A stretch of 64,000 nt of DNA from assembly GCF_017676345.1 (NCBI RefSeq), contig NZ_JAFFZM010000022.1, positions 1 to 64,000 of the forward strand, in the 5' to 3' direction. Positions 40,135 to 48,930 of this stretch are shown piece by piece. The number at the start of each line of letters is the position of its first letter. Position 1 is the stretch's first letter. The DNA comes from Streptomyces smyrnaeus (GTDB lineage: Bacteria > Actinomycetota > Actinomycetes > Streptomycetales > Streptomycetaceae). The notes beneath the pieces were generated by a model that had not been told where the DNA came from, did no database searches, and worked only from the letters and a program-made list of their open reading frames with translations. Position numbers and translations under genes: made by a program.

Positions 40135-41073
40135 TCAGCGCAGTGCGGACAGACCGGGAGCGAACGCCACGAGTACCGGGACGACCGGCACCAGTGAGGC
40201 CATCGCGGTCATGCGCAGCCTGCGGCTGACCGACAGCCGCGGGGCGGGAGCGAGCAGCCGGTGCACCCGCTGCGGCACCATCGCCACCGGAGTCGGGCAG
40301 GGGCCGAAGACCCCGCGCCCCTCGTTGAGTTCCACCAGCGCCAGCGCGATCGTCAGTCGGCCGTAGCGGCGCGACGCGGCGTCGTCGGCGGCCAGCTCGA
40401 CCAACCGGTGCACCTGGTCGCGGAATCCCGCGAAGACCGGCACCCGGGAGAAGCCGGCGGCCAGCGCGGACGAGCAGTGCAGCAGCCAGTCGTGACGCGC
40501 CCTTGCGTGGCCCTGCTCGTGCTCCAGTACAGCGTCCAGTTGGCGCCCCTTGAGTCGCCGCAGGGCGCCTGTGGTGATGACCAACTGCGGTGTGGTGCCC
40601 GGCAGCCACCAGGCGTCCGGCTTCTCGTCCTCCAGGACGAGAAGCGGCTCACCGGGCGAGGCGTCCTCACCCGGCAGTTGCGGCGCCCGCTCCCGCAGCT
40701 CCGCACGTCGCTTGCGGCGCCGGGCCCGCGCGTCCCTGATCTCCCGCAGCAGCATCGCGCCCGTCCAGGCGCCCCCGCATGCCAGCAGCACACTCAGGGC
40801 CCCGGACCACGGTGTGTACGCGCTGGCGGTGTACGCCTCCGCGACGCCGTTCGGTGCCCCCGCGAAGACGTGGCTGCGCACCACCGTGAAGGCGGCCGCA
40901 CCGGAGAGGGCCATGGCCAGCAGACAGCAGAGCAGTACCGCACCGACCACGCACTGCCACACCCACAGGGCGAGCACCGGTTCCCGGTCGGGCCACGAGC
41001 TGCGGGTCAGTACGCGCGGCGCGAGACCCGCGGCGAACAGGGCGAGCACCATCAGCGCGAGCGGGACCGTCAT
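40135..41073 (-). CDS. M56 family metallopeptidase
   Basis: A 312-residue membrane peptidase of the BlaR1/MecR1-related M56 family. Membrane helices lie at the N-terminus (LALMVLALFAAGLAP, LWVWQCVVGAVLLCCLLAMALSG) and near residue 95. The zinc site HEQGHARARHD follows (about residue 184) with the glutamate ligand region ELAADDAASRRYG downstream. In this family a BlaI-type repressor is often adjacent; none is in this neighbourhood. The next gene upstream in the same orientation is a DUF5134 membrane protein. Confidence 0.9.
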   Translation of the reverse strand: MTVPLALMVLALFAAGLAPRVLTRSSWPDREPVLALWVWQCVVGAVLLCCLLAMALSGAAAFTVVRSHVFAGAPNGVAEAYTASAYTPWSGALSVLLACGGAWTGAMLLREIRDARARRRKRRAELRERAPQLPGEDASPGEPLLVLEDEKPDAWWLPGTTPQLVITTGALRRLKGRQLDAVLEHEQGHARARHDWLLHCSSALAAGFSRVPVFAGFRDQVHRLVELAADDAASRRYGRLTIALALVELNEGRGVFGPCPTPVAMVPQRVHRLLAPAPRLSVSRRLRMTAMASLVPVVPVLVAFAPGLSALR

Positions 41074-41212
41074 GCCGCTCAGCCTAAGAGGCCGTTACGA
41101 GACAGTGATACGTCTGACAGTGGAGAAGTGACGCGGCTCACTGCGCCGCGGCGTTTGGCGCTGCCGCGTGCCCGCCGCGGGCGACCCGGCTCCAGCGGTG
41201 GGGAGCCGCTGC

Positions 41213-41842
41213 TCAGACCGTCAGCAGCATGGCGAACATTCCCGCTCCCATGGCCACTCTGCAGCCCGCGGCGACTCCGGTGCGCCGCACCACCGGCGGC
41301 GCCACGGCCCTGGTGCCGCCGTGGTGGCCCGCCAGGGCCGGCCGGCCCGCTCCGGTGGCAGCGGGCATCAAGCGCGTACCCGTCCACAGCACGTACGCCG
41401 CGAAGTACGCCAGCAGCGCTCCCGTCACCACGGGCACACCACCGGCTTCGGCGTGATGTGCGCCCGCCCCTCCCGCCGGGGCGCCGAGTGCCATGGCGAG
41501 TGCCATGTAGACCATCGCCGCGCCGCCGAGCAGATGGTGCAGCTGCTGCGCGCAGGACGTGCTCCCGTGCCGTCCGGTCGCCATCAGCATCAGCCACAGC
41601 TCGCGCATCAGCAGCACGCCGAAGACCGCGGTGAAGGCCCATGCCGAGGCCTTGTGCAGCGTCGGCGTCCCACCCCACAGCACGGGTACGGCCATGGCCG
41701 CCATGGCGAATCCCATCGCCGCCTCGCTCCGTGCCTCCGCCTGCTGTCCGCACCCGGCGCCGCGCGCCCGCAGTACGCAGGAGAGACCCGTCACCGCGCA
41801 GAGCGCCACCAGCAGCCACCCGACCGTGGCAGGGCCGTGCAT
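41213..41842 (-). CDS. DUF5134 membrane protein
   Basis: A 209-residue protein with six membrane helices: VGWLLVALCAVTGLSCVLRA, EAAMGFAMAAMAVPVLWG, ASAWAFTAVFGVLLMRELWLML, LHHLLGGAAMVYMALAMALG, VTGALLAYFAAYVLWTGTRL and the last segment MGAGMFAMLLTV. Met- and His-rich stretches (MGFAMAAMAV, HHLLGGAAMVYM, GAHHAEAGG) suggest metal handling, possibly copper, which is inference. MHGPATVG at 41842 is the natural start. It is in line with the M56 peptidase gene, 139 bp away. Confidence 0.8.
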   Translation of the reverse strand: MHGPATVGWLLVALCAVTGLSCVLRARGAGCGQQAEARSEAAMGFAMAAMAVPVLWGGTPTLHKASAWAFTAVFGVLLMRELWLMLMATGRHGSTSCAQQLHHLLGGAAMVYMALAMALGAPAGGAGAHHAEAGGVPVVTGALLAYFAAYVLWTGTRLMPAATGAGRPALAGHHGGTRAVAPPVVRRTGVAAGCRVAMGAGMFAMLLTV

Positions 41843-41954
41843 CCGCTCACCCCCTCGCTCGCGGGGATGCTGCCCGCCCTCGCACCGCACACGGGAGCGC
41901 ACGGGTGCAACGAGGGCGCGTCGGCGGCGGGGCGCTCGGCGGGGCCGCTGCCGC

Positions 41955-42473
41955 TCAGCGGGGCCGGGGTGCGGTGTGTCCCATCATCTCGGTGGCCTCC
42001 AGCAGCGGCATGCCGAGGTCCCGGTGCAGGATGCGGGCGTCGTCCGCGTGGTCGGGCAGGAACGAGTGGTCGCGGCGCCCGGTCCGGCTGTCGCCGCTCT
42101 CCTGCTCACCGTCCTTCTGCTCACCGTCCTCCTGCTGCTCGTCGCGCTCCGCCGCCGCGCGCACATGGGTGCGGATGTGCCGGGTGAGGAGCCGCCAGGC
42201 GTAGGCGTTGGTGTGCGGGCTGCGCAGAGCCTGGTCCCACTGGTCGGCCAGTTCCGCGAAGGCCAGCCGTACGGCGGTGTCCGCCTGCCGCGCATCGGCC
42301 AGGCGGCTGTGCGCGTACGCGAGATACCGTTGCCGGTAAAGAGCGCAGAAAGCAGCGAACTCCACCGGCACATCTCGTTCGGGCTCCGGAGCGCCCGGCT
42401 TCCGGCCGGTCTCCGGGCGCACCGAATGTGCGGTGCAGTGGTGTTCGCACGGCAAGGGCATACGAACGCTCAA
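41955..42473 (-). CDS. Sigma-factor-like regulator lacking normal region 4
   Basis: A 172-residue protein. Residues about 36-100 (VEFAAFCALYRQRYLAYAHSRLADARQADTAVRLAFAELADQWDQALRSPHTNAYAWRLLTRHI) resemble sigma-70 region 2 of ECF type. A Glu/Asp/Gln-rich linker follows, and the short end (ADDARILHRDLGMPLLEATEMMGHT) is only a vestige of region 4. Similar small sigma-like proteins occur in streptomycetes; promoter binding is uncertain. TTG 42473 with GGAGGGG at 9 bases is the best supported start; ATG 42461 is possible. Confidence 0.6.
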   Translation of the reverse strand: MSVRMPLPCEHHCTAHSVRPETGRKPGAPEPERDVPVEFAAFCALYRQRYLAYAHSRLADARQADTAVRLAFAELADQWDQALRSPHTNAYAWRLLTRHIRTHVRAAAERDEQQEDGEQKDGEQESGDSRTGRRDHSFLPDHADDARILHRDLGMPLLEATEMMGHTAPRPR

Positions 42474-43089
42474 CGTTCTCTTCCCCTCCCATTCCCTCCG
42501 TTGCGGTCCCCCTACTGCCGGAAGTTACAGCTCAGGACGGGCCGTACGCTACGAGCTTCTGCCGCGTGCAAATTCATCGGCAATTGCACGAGCAGCCGCC
42601 ATGAACGGGAGACGCCAGCACGTCGAACTGCCGGGCGAGGAAAAGCCCTGTCTTCTTTCTCCTGTGATCGAAGTTGATCACCTTCGGTGGGTGCTGAGAC
42701 CGTTCTCGATGCCTCATCTGTTCACTTGCCACAATCCCGGCTGTGAAGGCGGGAGAGGAAACCATCGGGGTACGTTGCGTGAATTTCACTCGTCAGAGTG
42801 GCGAACCGGTACGGCGTCCGAATCCCCCGCAATGTCCCCCACCGGCCGCCCCGGCAGCTGCAGCCGGATCGCCGACCGGCACGCGGTCGTGTTGAATTGG
42901 AGTCCGCCGTCGAAAGGTTGGAGGTCGCTGTCAGCAGGGGTTCGGCTGCCGACCCGACGGGTGCGCGAGTGCCTGGCCCGGTGTGGCCGGGCACGGACCA
43001 CCTCCGACCCGAGCGGCGGCAACGGCCCGCCGGGGCCTTGGGCTGAGAACTGTCCGTGTTCTGATCGGTTTGGTGTGTGGGGGGTTTTG
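42474..43089. other. Long divergent intergenic region, no recognised gene
   Basis: About 615 bases, noticeably richer in A and T than its surroundings between 42490 and 42800, which suggests a regulatory region. It contains a perfect dyad at 42664-42681. A minus-strand open frame at 42574-42789 has atypical composition and no family pattern, so I do not call it. A TTC-loop-like piece near 42933 does not fold as a tRNA. Confidence 0.5.
42664..42681. promoter_or_regulatory. 18-bp perfect dyad
   Basis: GTGATC-GAAGTT-GATCAC, perfect 6-bp arms, in the AT-richer divergent region between the sigma-like gene and the pseudo-caspase gene. No adjacent regulator can be assigned. Confidence 0.4.
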
Positions 43090-44592
43090 GTGTCGGTTCC
43101 GGGTGTGGGCCCCGAGGGCGCGGGCGACGGTGTGCTGGTGGTGGCGGGCGTCGGCGGCGGGCTGATGGACGTCGGCGTCGTGGTGGCAGGCCTGGGCGGA
43201 GTGTCCTGGAGCGCGGCACTGGCCGGAGCCGGCGGTGAAGCCGTCGGCGGCAGAGGCGGTACGGGCGTCGTCGAACTGGTGGGCCCGGTCGACCCGCAGA
43301 TGGTGCTGGCACGCGTGCGCCTGGTCGCCGGGGTGTCGGGTCAGCTTCTGGTCGTCATCGTCGGGGAGCTGCGCAAGGACCCGCGCAAGGGCGGACTGCA
43401 CATCGGGCTCGGTGCGCCCGGCCAGCACTCGGCAGCGGTGCGCTACAGCGGTCTGCCCTGGGAGTGGCTGATAGGCGAGTTGGCCATAAGGCCCCCCAGG
43501 GCGACGACGGTCCTCCTGGATGTGGCGGCGGAGTCGGGCACCTGGGAGGCGATCCAGGCGAGCGGCTTGCCACAGGCCCCGGGCGTCGGGGTCTTCGGCC
43601 GAGTGGTGCGGCACAACCGGGAGTCGAAGTGGCGGCGGCTGCGGGGCGGCAACGAGCCGGTCGAACCGGTATACCTCCAAGAGTGTGTGCGCCTGTGGCG
43701 CGCGGGCGGCCGGTTGCCCTTCGCGGAGCTGCACGAGCGGGCCGCGGCCGTCTCCGGTACGACGGAGAACGAGCAGGCGCTGTTCGTGGCCTCGGCCACG
43801 GCCACCGCGGGCTTTCCCGCCCCGGCCTCGGATCCGGCGTCCGCTCCGGTTGCGGCGCAGGGAGCGGACCTGCCCAACGGCCACCACCCCGGGGCAGCGC
43901 CCGCCCGGATCGGCTGGGAGCCCCAGGCCCACCCCGACCTGCCGGCCGAGTGGCAGCGCGGGAACGACCAGCCGCAGCCCGCTGGGGCACCGACCCCGTA
44001 CGCACCGTCCGCACCGGCGCCGGCCACGCCCGAGAACGGCGCCCCGGGCGCGCCCGAGAGCGGCACCGACCCCTGGCACCGGACCGGGCCGCCACCTGCG
44101 GCGGCCCGGCCCGCCGACGCTCGACCGCCGGTGGCGGCCCCTGCCCCGCGTACCCAGCCGGTGGAGGACCCGCACGAGACGATCATGGCTGCCGCGCGGG
44201 CAGGCCGCCACCAGGAGGCCGAGGCGCTCGCGGCCGCCTGGGAGGACGCCGCCGAGCGCACCGAGGGCCCCGGCTCGGAGGGAGCGCTGCACTGGGTCGA
44301 GGTCCGAGCCGACCTCGCCCGCCTGGCCGGTTCCCCGGCCCGCAGCTGCGAACTGTGGCTGCAGGTCGCCCGGGGCCGCCTCGAACGAGGTGAGGCGGAG
44401 AACGCCCTGGAGGTGGAAGGCGCCGTCGACCGTGCTCACCACCAGTGGCAGTCGCTGGACGACGAGGACCTGGCCCGCGAACTGGCCCCCGAACTGGTGC
44501 TCCTCCGCCGCCGGGTCCCCGGCCGCCAGCCCGGCGCGGTGCGGCTGGTCGAGGAACGCGCGGAGCGGCTGCTGGGCGGCGTCGAACAGTGA
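43090..44592 (+). CDS. Probable caspase-like fold protein (catalytic pair lost) with helical tail
   Basis: A 500-residue protein. Residues 1-220 show the strand/helix order of bacterial caspase-like (CHAT/peptidase C14) domains: GVLVVAGVGGGLMDVGVVVAGLG, MVLARVRLVAGVSGQLLVVIVGEL where the catalytic His-Gly is expected, RYSGLPWEWLIGELAIRPPRATTVLLDVAAESG where LLDCxxSG is expected. Both catalytic residues are absent, so it would be a pseudo-enzyme. Residues about 230-360 are a Pro/Ala-rich linker. Residues 365-500 are helical and TPR-like (ETIMAAARAGRHQEAEALAAAWEDAAERTEG, ADLARLAGSPARSCELWLQVARGRL). The family call is by pattern only and moderate. GTG 43090 follows a G run. Confidence 0.5.
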   Translation: MSVPGVGPEGAGDGVLVVAGVGGGLMDVGVVVAGLGGVSWSAALAGAGGEAVGGRGGTGVVELVGPVDPQMVLARVRLVAGVSGQLLVVIVGELRKDPRKGGLHIGLGAPGQHSAAVRYSGLPWEWLIGELAIRPPRATTVLLDVAAESGTWEAIQASGLPQAPGVGVFGRVVRHNRESKWRRLRGGNEPVEPVYLQECVRLWRAGGRLPFAELHERAAAVSGTTENEQALFVASATATAGFPAPASDPASAPVAAQGADLPNGHHPGAAPARIGWEPQAHPDLPAEWQRGNDQPQPAGAPTPYAPSAPAPATPENGAPGAPESGTDPWHRTGPPPAAARPADARPPVAAPAPRTQPVEDPHETIMAAARAGRHQEAEALAAAWEDAAERTEGPGSEGALHWVEVRADLARLAGSPARSCELWLQVARGRLERGEAENALEVEGAVDRAHHQWQSLDDEDLARELAPELVLLRRRVPGRQPGAVRLVEERAERLLGGVEQ

Positions 44593-44738
44593 GGTCGAAC
44601 AGCAACCGGACGGGGACAGCCCCAGGAGTGGCACCGGTTGGTCCTTTCGCAGCAGCCCCGGACCGGCCGTCCAGCCACCCGGGGGCGTCTTCAGGACGCT
44701 GGGTCCCGCACTGTCCGTGACCCTCCGAAGGAGCGCAC

Positions 44739-44933
44739 ATGTCCCGTCGCACCGCACTGACGCTGGCGACACTGTTCGCGGCGACTGCTCTCGCCGTGCC
44801 CCCCGCCGCGGCCGCCGACGCGCCCGCCCCGAAGTCCGGCGAGCTGACCTCGCGTGAACAGGCGGCGCTCCAGATCGCGGAGCAGGCCCTGGGCAAGATT
44901 CTGGGCGGAGCCGTCACCCTGGGCGGCCACTGA
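44739..44933 (+). CDS. Small secreted peptide
   Basis: A 64-residue protein with a clean signal peptide (MSRRTALTLATLFAATALAVPPAAAA, Ala-x-Ala site near residue 26) and a mature part of about 38 residues. The mature end, REQAALQIAEQALGKILGGAVTL, would form an amphipathic helix. AAGGAG precedes the ATG. It follows the pseudo-caspase gene by 147 bp on the same strand. Function unknown; it resembles small exported streptomycete proteins. Confidence 0.65.
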   Translation: MSRRTALTLATLFAATALAVPPAAAADAPAPKSGELTSREQAALQIAEQALGKILGGAVTLGGH

Positions 44934-45263
44934 CGGCCGGCCCGTGCCGCGCGGGGGCTCGCCGGCCCGGTGCCCCGCGTTCGGACGCCCGCGCTCGGTG
45001 CCCCGCGTTCGGACGCCCGCGCTCGACGATCAGGCGGCCGTGGCCGGCGCCGGCCGGGCGGGGGAGGGCCGGGTTCGGGGGCGGCGCTGTCGGAGGGCCC
45101 GGGTCCGGTTTCTCCCTCCGAGCCGCCCCTCCATGATCAGTGAGCCGATTCACCGTGAGATGATCTTGCGCCGTCTGCCCTCTACACGGACGCTTGATCC
45201 GCTCGTACTGTGGCAGTTGTCACCGCGTCAACTCCCCGCCCCGAACGGAGATTGCGACTCACC
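44934..45263. other. Intergenic with tandem 28-bp repeat (44968-45023)
   Basis: A 28-bp unit beginning CGGTGCCCCGCGTTCGGACG occurs twice in tandem at 44968-44995 and 44996-45023 without mismatch. Downstream, 45130-45263 is less GC-rich and should hold the promoter of the P450 gene; GGAG at about 45246 is its likely ribosome site. Confidence 0.7.
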
Positions 45264-46508
45264 GTGTCTGTTTCCGAGCCTTTGATTCTCGACCCCACCG
45301 GCAGTGACCCGCACGGTGAACACAAGGCCCTGCATGAACGCGGCCCGGCAACCCGGGTCGACCTGCTGGGTGTCACCGCCTGGTCGGTGAGCGACCCCGC
45401 ACTTCTCAAGAAACTGCTCACCGGCCCGGACGTCTCCAAGGACGCACGGCAGCACTGGCCGCAGTTCGCCGAGACCGCCCCCACCTGGCCGCTGGCACTG
45501 TGGGTCGCGGTGGAGAACATGTTCACCTCCTACGGCAGCGACCACCGCAGACTCCGCCGGATGGTGGCGCCGTCCTTCAGTGCGCGGCGTATCGCCGCCC
45601 TCACCGAGCGGGTCGAACGCATGGTCGACGACCTGCTGGACGGACTGGAGCGCACGCCCGAAGGAGAAGCGGCGGACGTGCGCGAGCTGTTCGCCTACCC
45701 GCTGCCGATCCAGGTCATCTGCCACCTCATGGGGGTGCCGGAAGAGCGCCGTGAGGGCTTCCGCGAGTTGGTCGACAACGTCTTCGCCACCACCCTCACC
45801 CCCGAGGAGGCCGCGGCCAACACGGCCAGCCTGTACGGGGTGCTCGACGACCTCATAGCCGAGAAGCGCGAGCGGCCGGGCGAGGACATGACCTCGCTCC
45901 TCATCGACACCCGGGACGAGGAGGGAGACGGCTCCGCGCTCACGGAGGCCGAGCTGCGTGACACGCTGCTGCTGATGATCAGCGCGGGCTACGAGACCAC
46001 GGTCAACCTCCTCGACCAGGCCATCACCGTGCTGTTGACCCACCCCGAGCAGATGGCGCTGGTGCGCGAGGGCCGTGTCGGCTGGTCCGACGTGGTCGAG
46101 GAGACCCTCCGGTTCGAACCGGCCGTCAAGCACCTGCCGCTGCGCTTCGCGGTACGCGACATCGAACTGCCCGACGGGCAGGTCATCAGCAAGGGCGAGC
46201 CGATCCTCGCCTCCTACGCGGCCGCCAACCGGCACCCGGACTGGCACGGGGAGACTGCCGACGTCTTCGACCTGACGCGCACGGCACCCGGCCCGGAGCA
46301 CCTGGCCTTCGGCCACGGTGTGCACTTCTGCCTCGGTGCGCCTCTCGCCCGACTGGAAGCCACCACGGCACTTGAGAAGTTCTTCGCCCGTTTCCCCGAT
46401 GCCCGACTCGGGGTCCCGGTGGAGGAACTGCGCCCCGTCCCGTCCCTCATCAGCAACGGCCACCAGACGCTGCCGGTGGTGCTGCGCCCGGGGCCGGCCG
46501 CCGGCTGA
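45264..46508 (+). CDS. Cytochrome P450 (bacterial soluble type)
   Basis: A 414-residue P450 from GTG 45264 (GTG 45210 would add 18 residues without a ribosome site). Motifs: SDHRRLRRMVAPSFSARRI (C helix), LLLMISAGYETTVNLL (I helix, with AGYETT in place of AGHETT), EETLRFEPAVKHLPLRFAVRDIEL (ExxR) and haem loop FGHGVHFCLGAPLARLEATTAL. It would need ferredoxin and reductase encoded elsewhere. A tyrosine replaces the usual histidine beside the catalytic acid in the I helix, seen in some CYP107-like enzymes. It stands alone and is followed by a strong hairpin. Confidence 0.92.
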   Translation: MSVSEPLILDPTGSDPHGEHKALHERGPATRVDLLGVTAWSVSDPALLKKLLTGPDVSKDARQHWPQFAETAPTWPLALWVAVENMFTSYGSDHRRLRRMVAPSFSARRIAALTERVERMVDDLLDGLERTPEGEAADVRELFAYPLPIQVICHLMGVPEERREGFRELVDNVFATTLTPEEAAANTASLYGVLDDLIAEKRERPGEDMTSLLIDTRDEEGDGSALTEAELRDTLLLMISAGYETTVNLLDQAITVLLTHPEQMALVREGRVGWSDVVEETLRFEPAVKHLPLRFAVRDIELPDGQVISKGEPILASYAAANRHPDWHGETADVFDLTRTAPGPEHLAFGHGVHFCLGAPLARLEATTALEKFFARFPDARLGVPVEELRPVPSLISNGHQTLPVVLRPGPAAG

Positions 46509-46525
46509 CCCCTCGCTCTGCGGGA

Positions 46526-46552
46526 GGCCCCTCTCTCTGCGGAAGAGGGGCC
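46526..46552 (+). terminator. Hairpin terminator after P450
   Basis: GGCCCCTCT and AGAGGGGCC form a perfect 9-bp stem with a 9-base loop, 18 bases after the P450 stop. The loop and flanks repeat CTCTCTGCGGGAGG-like units three times between 46513 and 46573. Confidence 0.75.
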
Positions 46553-46605
46553 GGTCTCTCTCTGCGGGAGGGAGCAGGCCCCGGAGTCCCGGTCGGCTCC
46601 GCTTC

Positions 46606-46884
46606 CTAGCCGTCGCTCCCGGCGGCGTCGCCCTCGTCACCGGTGCGGCGCCGCCGGGCGAGCAAGGTCGTGCCCGCGACCACGAGGCCGACGGCCACCA
46701 CCTTGGCCGCGCCGTGCAGATGGGTGAGCTCGTCCTGGGAGTCGAAGCCGCCGAGGAAGAGCGCGAGCCCGGCCCCGACGCCGAGCAGGATCAGTACGAC
46801 ACCGCCCACAGGTCCCGTTCCGGCCCACCAGGGGGCGGCGTCGGCCTGCTGCTGGGGGCGCTGCTCGGACTGCTCGTCGGTCAC
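46606..46884 (-). CDS. Small two-helix membrane protein
   Basis: A 92-residue protein: hydrophilic start (TDEQSEQRPQQQADAAPWWAG), helix one VGGVVLILLGVGAGLALFLGGF, a short loop, helix two AAKVVAVGLVVAGTTLLA and an Arg/Asp-rich end. GTG 46884 has GAGGAAG upstream. No known family is recognised. It lies downstream of and in line with the DUF4232 lipoprotein gene. Confidence 0.65.
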   Translation of the reverse strand: MTDEQSEQRPQQQADAAPWWAGTGPVGGVVLILLGVGAGLALFLGGFDSQDELTHLHGAAKVVAVGLVVAGTTLLARRRRTGDEGDAAGSDG

Positions 46885-46989
46885 GCGGTTCTTCCTCTCC
46901 TCGGCACGGTTTCGTACGGCTGTGCGCGCCTGTGCTCCGCTTACGCCGTTCACGGCGCGGTCGGCGGGGTGGCGGTCGGGGTGCGGCGG

Positions 46990-47868
46990 TCAGCTTCCGC
47001 TGCCGGGCGAGAGCGGGCCGATCTTCGGCACCGACGCCTCGCCCGTGGCGGTGACGGGGCCGCCGGACCAGTCGACCCGGAGCGGGGCCCGCTGGTCGGG
47101 CGGGGTGAGCAGGACGGCGTCCGGAGTGACCGTCCGGGTGCCCGTCATCTGCGGGTTGGCGTACGACAGCGGCGCCCACGCGCTCGCCCCGGAGGAGAGT
47201 TCGATCGCCTGCGAGCTGCTGCCCTCCCGCTCCGGGGGGACGGAGACCTGATCACCGGCAGCGTTGATGAAGGCGAATCCCGGAAAGCCGTGCACCGTGC
47301 AGGTCCGGCCGGAACTGTTGGTGAAGACGAGCGCGTAGTGGTTCTGGCCCGCTCCCGGCCTGTTGGGGCCTATGGACGCGTTCAGTTCGGAGGCGGTGCA
47401 CGCGGAACCCGGGGCGCCGGAGCCGGGCTGCGTGCCGTTCCCGCCGATGTCACCGCTGTCGCCACTGCCGCCGGAACCGCCCGAGGTGCCGGCTGAGTCG
47501 GCCGGTCGTCCGGAGCCGCCCGAGGTCGCCTCGGAGGACGACGCGGCGCCGCCCTTCGACTTCTTCTTCGCATCGCCGTGGTCGCTCTTGCCCCCGCTGC
47601 TGCCCTTCTGCTTCTCGGGCGGGGTGACGCCGGCCGGGGCTGCGTCACCGTCGACCCGGCGCGGCTTCGAGGCGGCGTTGTCCTTCTCACCGCACCCGGC
47701 CAGCAGGACACCGGCCGTCAGCAACATGACGGCAACGGCCGCGGGTCTCGCCGGGCGCCGGACGCGGCAGCCGGACCGCGCGTACCGGCCGGGGCCCTCG
47801 CCGGTGGTCTCCCGCTCGCGCCGTCCCGTCACCGTGGTGGCGTGCGTGAGGTCCGCGTCCCGTGCCAT
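46990..47868 (-). CDS. DUF4232 lipoprotein
   Basis: A 292-residue lipoprotein. The N-terminus is long and Arg-rich, then a hydrophobic core and lipobox (AVAVMLLTAGVLLAGC; lipid cysteine at about residue 59). A Lys/Ser/Gly-rich disordered linker (residues 65-150) leads to the DUF4232 domain: CTASELNASIGPNRPGAGQNHYALVFTNSSGRTCTVHGFPGFAFINAAGDQV, with two cysteines likely paired. DUF4232 domains are exported beta-sandwiches of unknown role. ATG 47868 is far from the hydrophobic core; a later start is possible. Confidence 0.88.
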   Translation of the reverse strand: MARDADLTHATTVTGRRERETTGEGPGRYARSGCRVRRPARPAAVAVMLLTAGVLLAGCGEKDNAASKPRRVDGDAAPAGVTPPEKQKGSSGGKSDHGDAKKKSKGGAASSSEATSGGSGRPADSAGTSGGSGGSGDSGDIGGNGTQPGSGAPGSACTASELNASIGPNRPGAGQNHYALVFTNSSGRTCTVHGFPGFAFINAAGDQVSVPPEREGSSSQAIELSSGASAWAPLSYANPQMTGTRTVTPDAVLLTPPDQRAPLRVDWSGGPVTATGEASVPKIGPLSPGSGS

Positions 47869-48098
47869 TGCTGTCGTTCACTCCCTGTTCGTGCTGTCCC
47901 CGCCACCGCGGCCGAGCACAGTCTTGGACGGCGGGCCGGAGGGAAAAGTTCACGGTGATCGAAGATTTTTCCGGATCCCCCCACGGCACCCTAAGGGGGG
48001 ACCGGCGATCCCCTGACAACTGCTGCCTTCCTCCCGTTCCCCGGCCGCCGCACCGTTGTGGTGCAGGCAGGTACGCACCACCGAACGGAGAACACGGC

Positions 48099-48854
48099 AT
48101 GACACGCATCGCCCTCATCACCGGCGCCAACCGCGGACTGGGACGCAGCGCGGCGCTGCACCTCGCCGAGGCGGGCACCGACGTACTGCTCACCTACCGC
48201 TCGCACGCCGACGAGGCCGAGGCCGTCGTCGCGCAGATCCGGGTCATGGGCCGGACGGCGGTCGCGCTGCCGCTGGACGCCTCGGACACCGCCGCCTTCC
48301 CGGACTTCGTCGAGACCGTGCGCGGCGCACTCAAGGAGAACTGGGACCGCGAGGACTTCGACATCCTGCTCAACAACGCCGGCCACGGCGTCCAGAAGCC
48401 GTTCGTCCAGACCACCGAAGAGGAATTCGACGGGCTGATGAACGTCCATGTCAAGGGCGTCTTCTTCCTCACCCAGGCGCTGCTGCCGCTGCTCAGGGAC
48501 GGCGGCCGCATCCTGAACACCTCCACCGGACTCACCCGTTTCATCGCTGTCGAGACCTCGGCGTACGCTGCCGCGAAGGGTGCCGTCGAGGTGCTCACCC
48601 GCTACCTCGCCAAGGAACTGGGACCGCGCGGCATCTCCGTCAACGCCATCGCGCCGGGCGCCACCGCGACCGACTTCGGCGGCGGTACCGTCCGCGACAG
48701 TGAGGCGGCCAGGACCTCCCTCGGCTCGGTCACGGCGATGGGCAGGGTCGGGGAGCCCGACGACATCGGTGCCGCTACCGCGGCGCTGCTCGACGAGGGC
48801 ACGTCCTGGATCACCGGACAGCGCGTCGAGGCGTCGGGCGGCATGCTGCTGTAA
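48099..48854 (+). CDS. Short-chain dehydrogenase/reductase
   Basis: A 251-residue classical SDR: cofactor loop ITGANRGLGRSAALHLA, LLNNAGHGV, catalytic Ser region ILNTSTGLTRF, Tyr-Lys pair in SAYAAAKGAVEVL, and the C-terminal GISVNAIAPGATATDFGGG through WITGQRVEASGGMLL. The Arg after LLTYRSHA favours NADPH. It would reduce a small ketone or oxidise an alcohol. Just downstream on the same strand is an XRE regulator of the kind that often controls such SDR genes. Confidence 0.95.
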   Translation: MTRIALITGANRGLGRSAALHLAEAGTDVLLTYRSHADEAEAVVAQIRVMGRTAVALPLDASDTAAFPDFVETVRGALKENWDREDFDILLNNAGHGVQKPFVQTTEEEFDGLMNVHVKGVFFLTQALLPLLRDGGRILNTSTGLTRFIAVETSAYAAAKGAVEVLTRYLAKELGPRGISVNAIAPGATATDFGGGTVRDSEAARTSLGSVTAMGRVGEPDDIGAATAALLDEGTSWITGQRVEASGGMLL

Positions 48855-48930
48855 GCGGCGGCCGGGCGGTCCCGGGCGGCCCAGCGGGAAGAACGCGATC
48901 GAGGAACGAGGGAAGAGGGAGCGTCGGACC

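Noticed and set aside
42574..42789. 71-residue minus-strand open frame in the AT-richer intergenic region
   Set aside because: No ribosome site, odd composition and no family features; the region looks regulatory.
42925..42955. GGTTCG-containing stem resembling a tRNA T arm
   Set aside because: The loop does not have the TTCRANY pattern, and no acceptor, D or anticodon arms can be placed around it.
44934..45024. Short tandem repeats as a possible CRISPR array
   Set aside because: Only two directly adjacent copies without spacers. The same holds for the repeats at 20097-20130 and 51962-51999.
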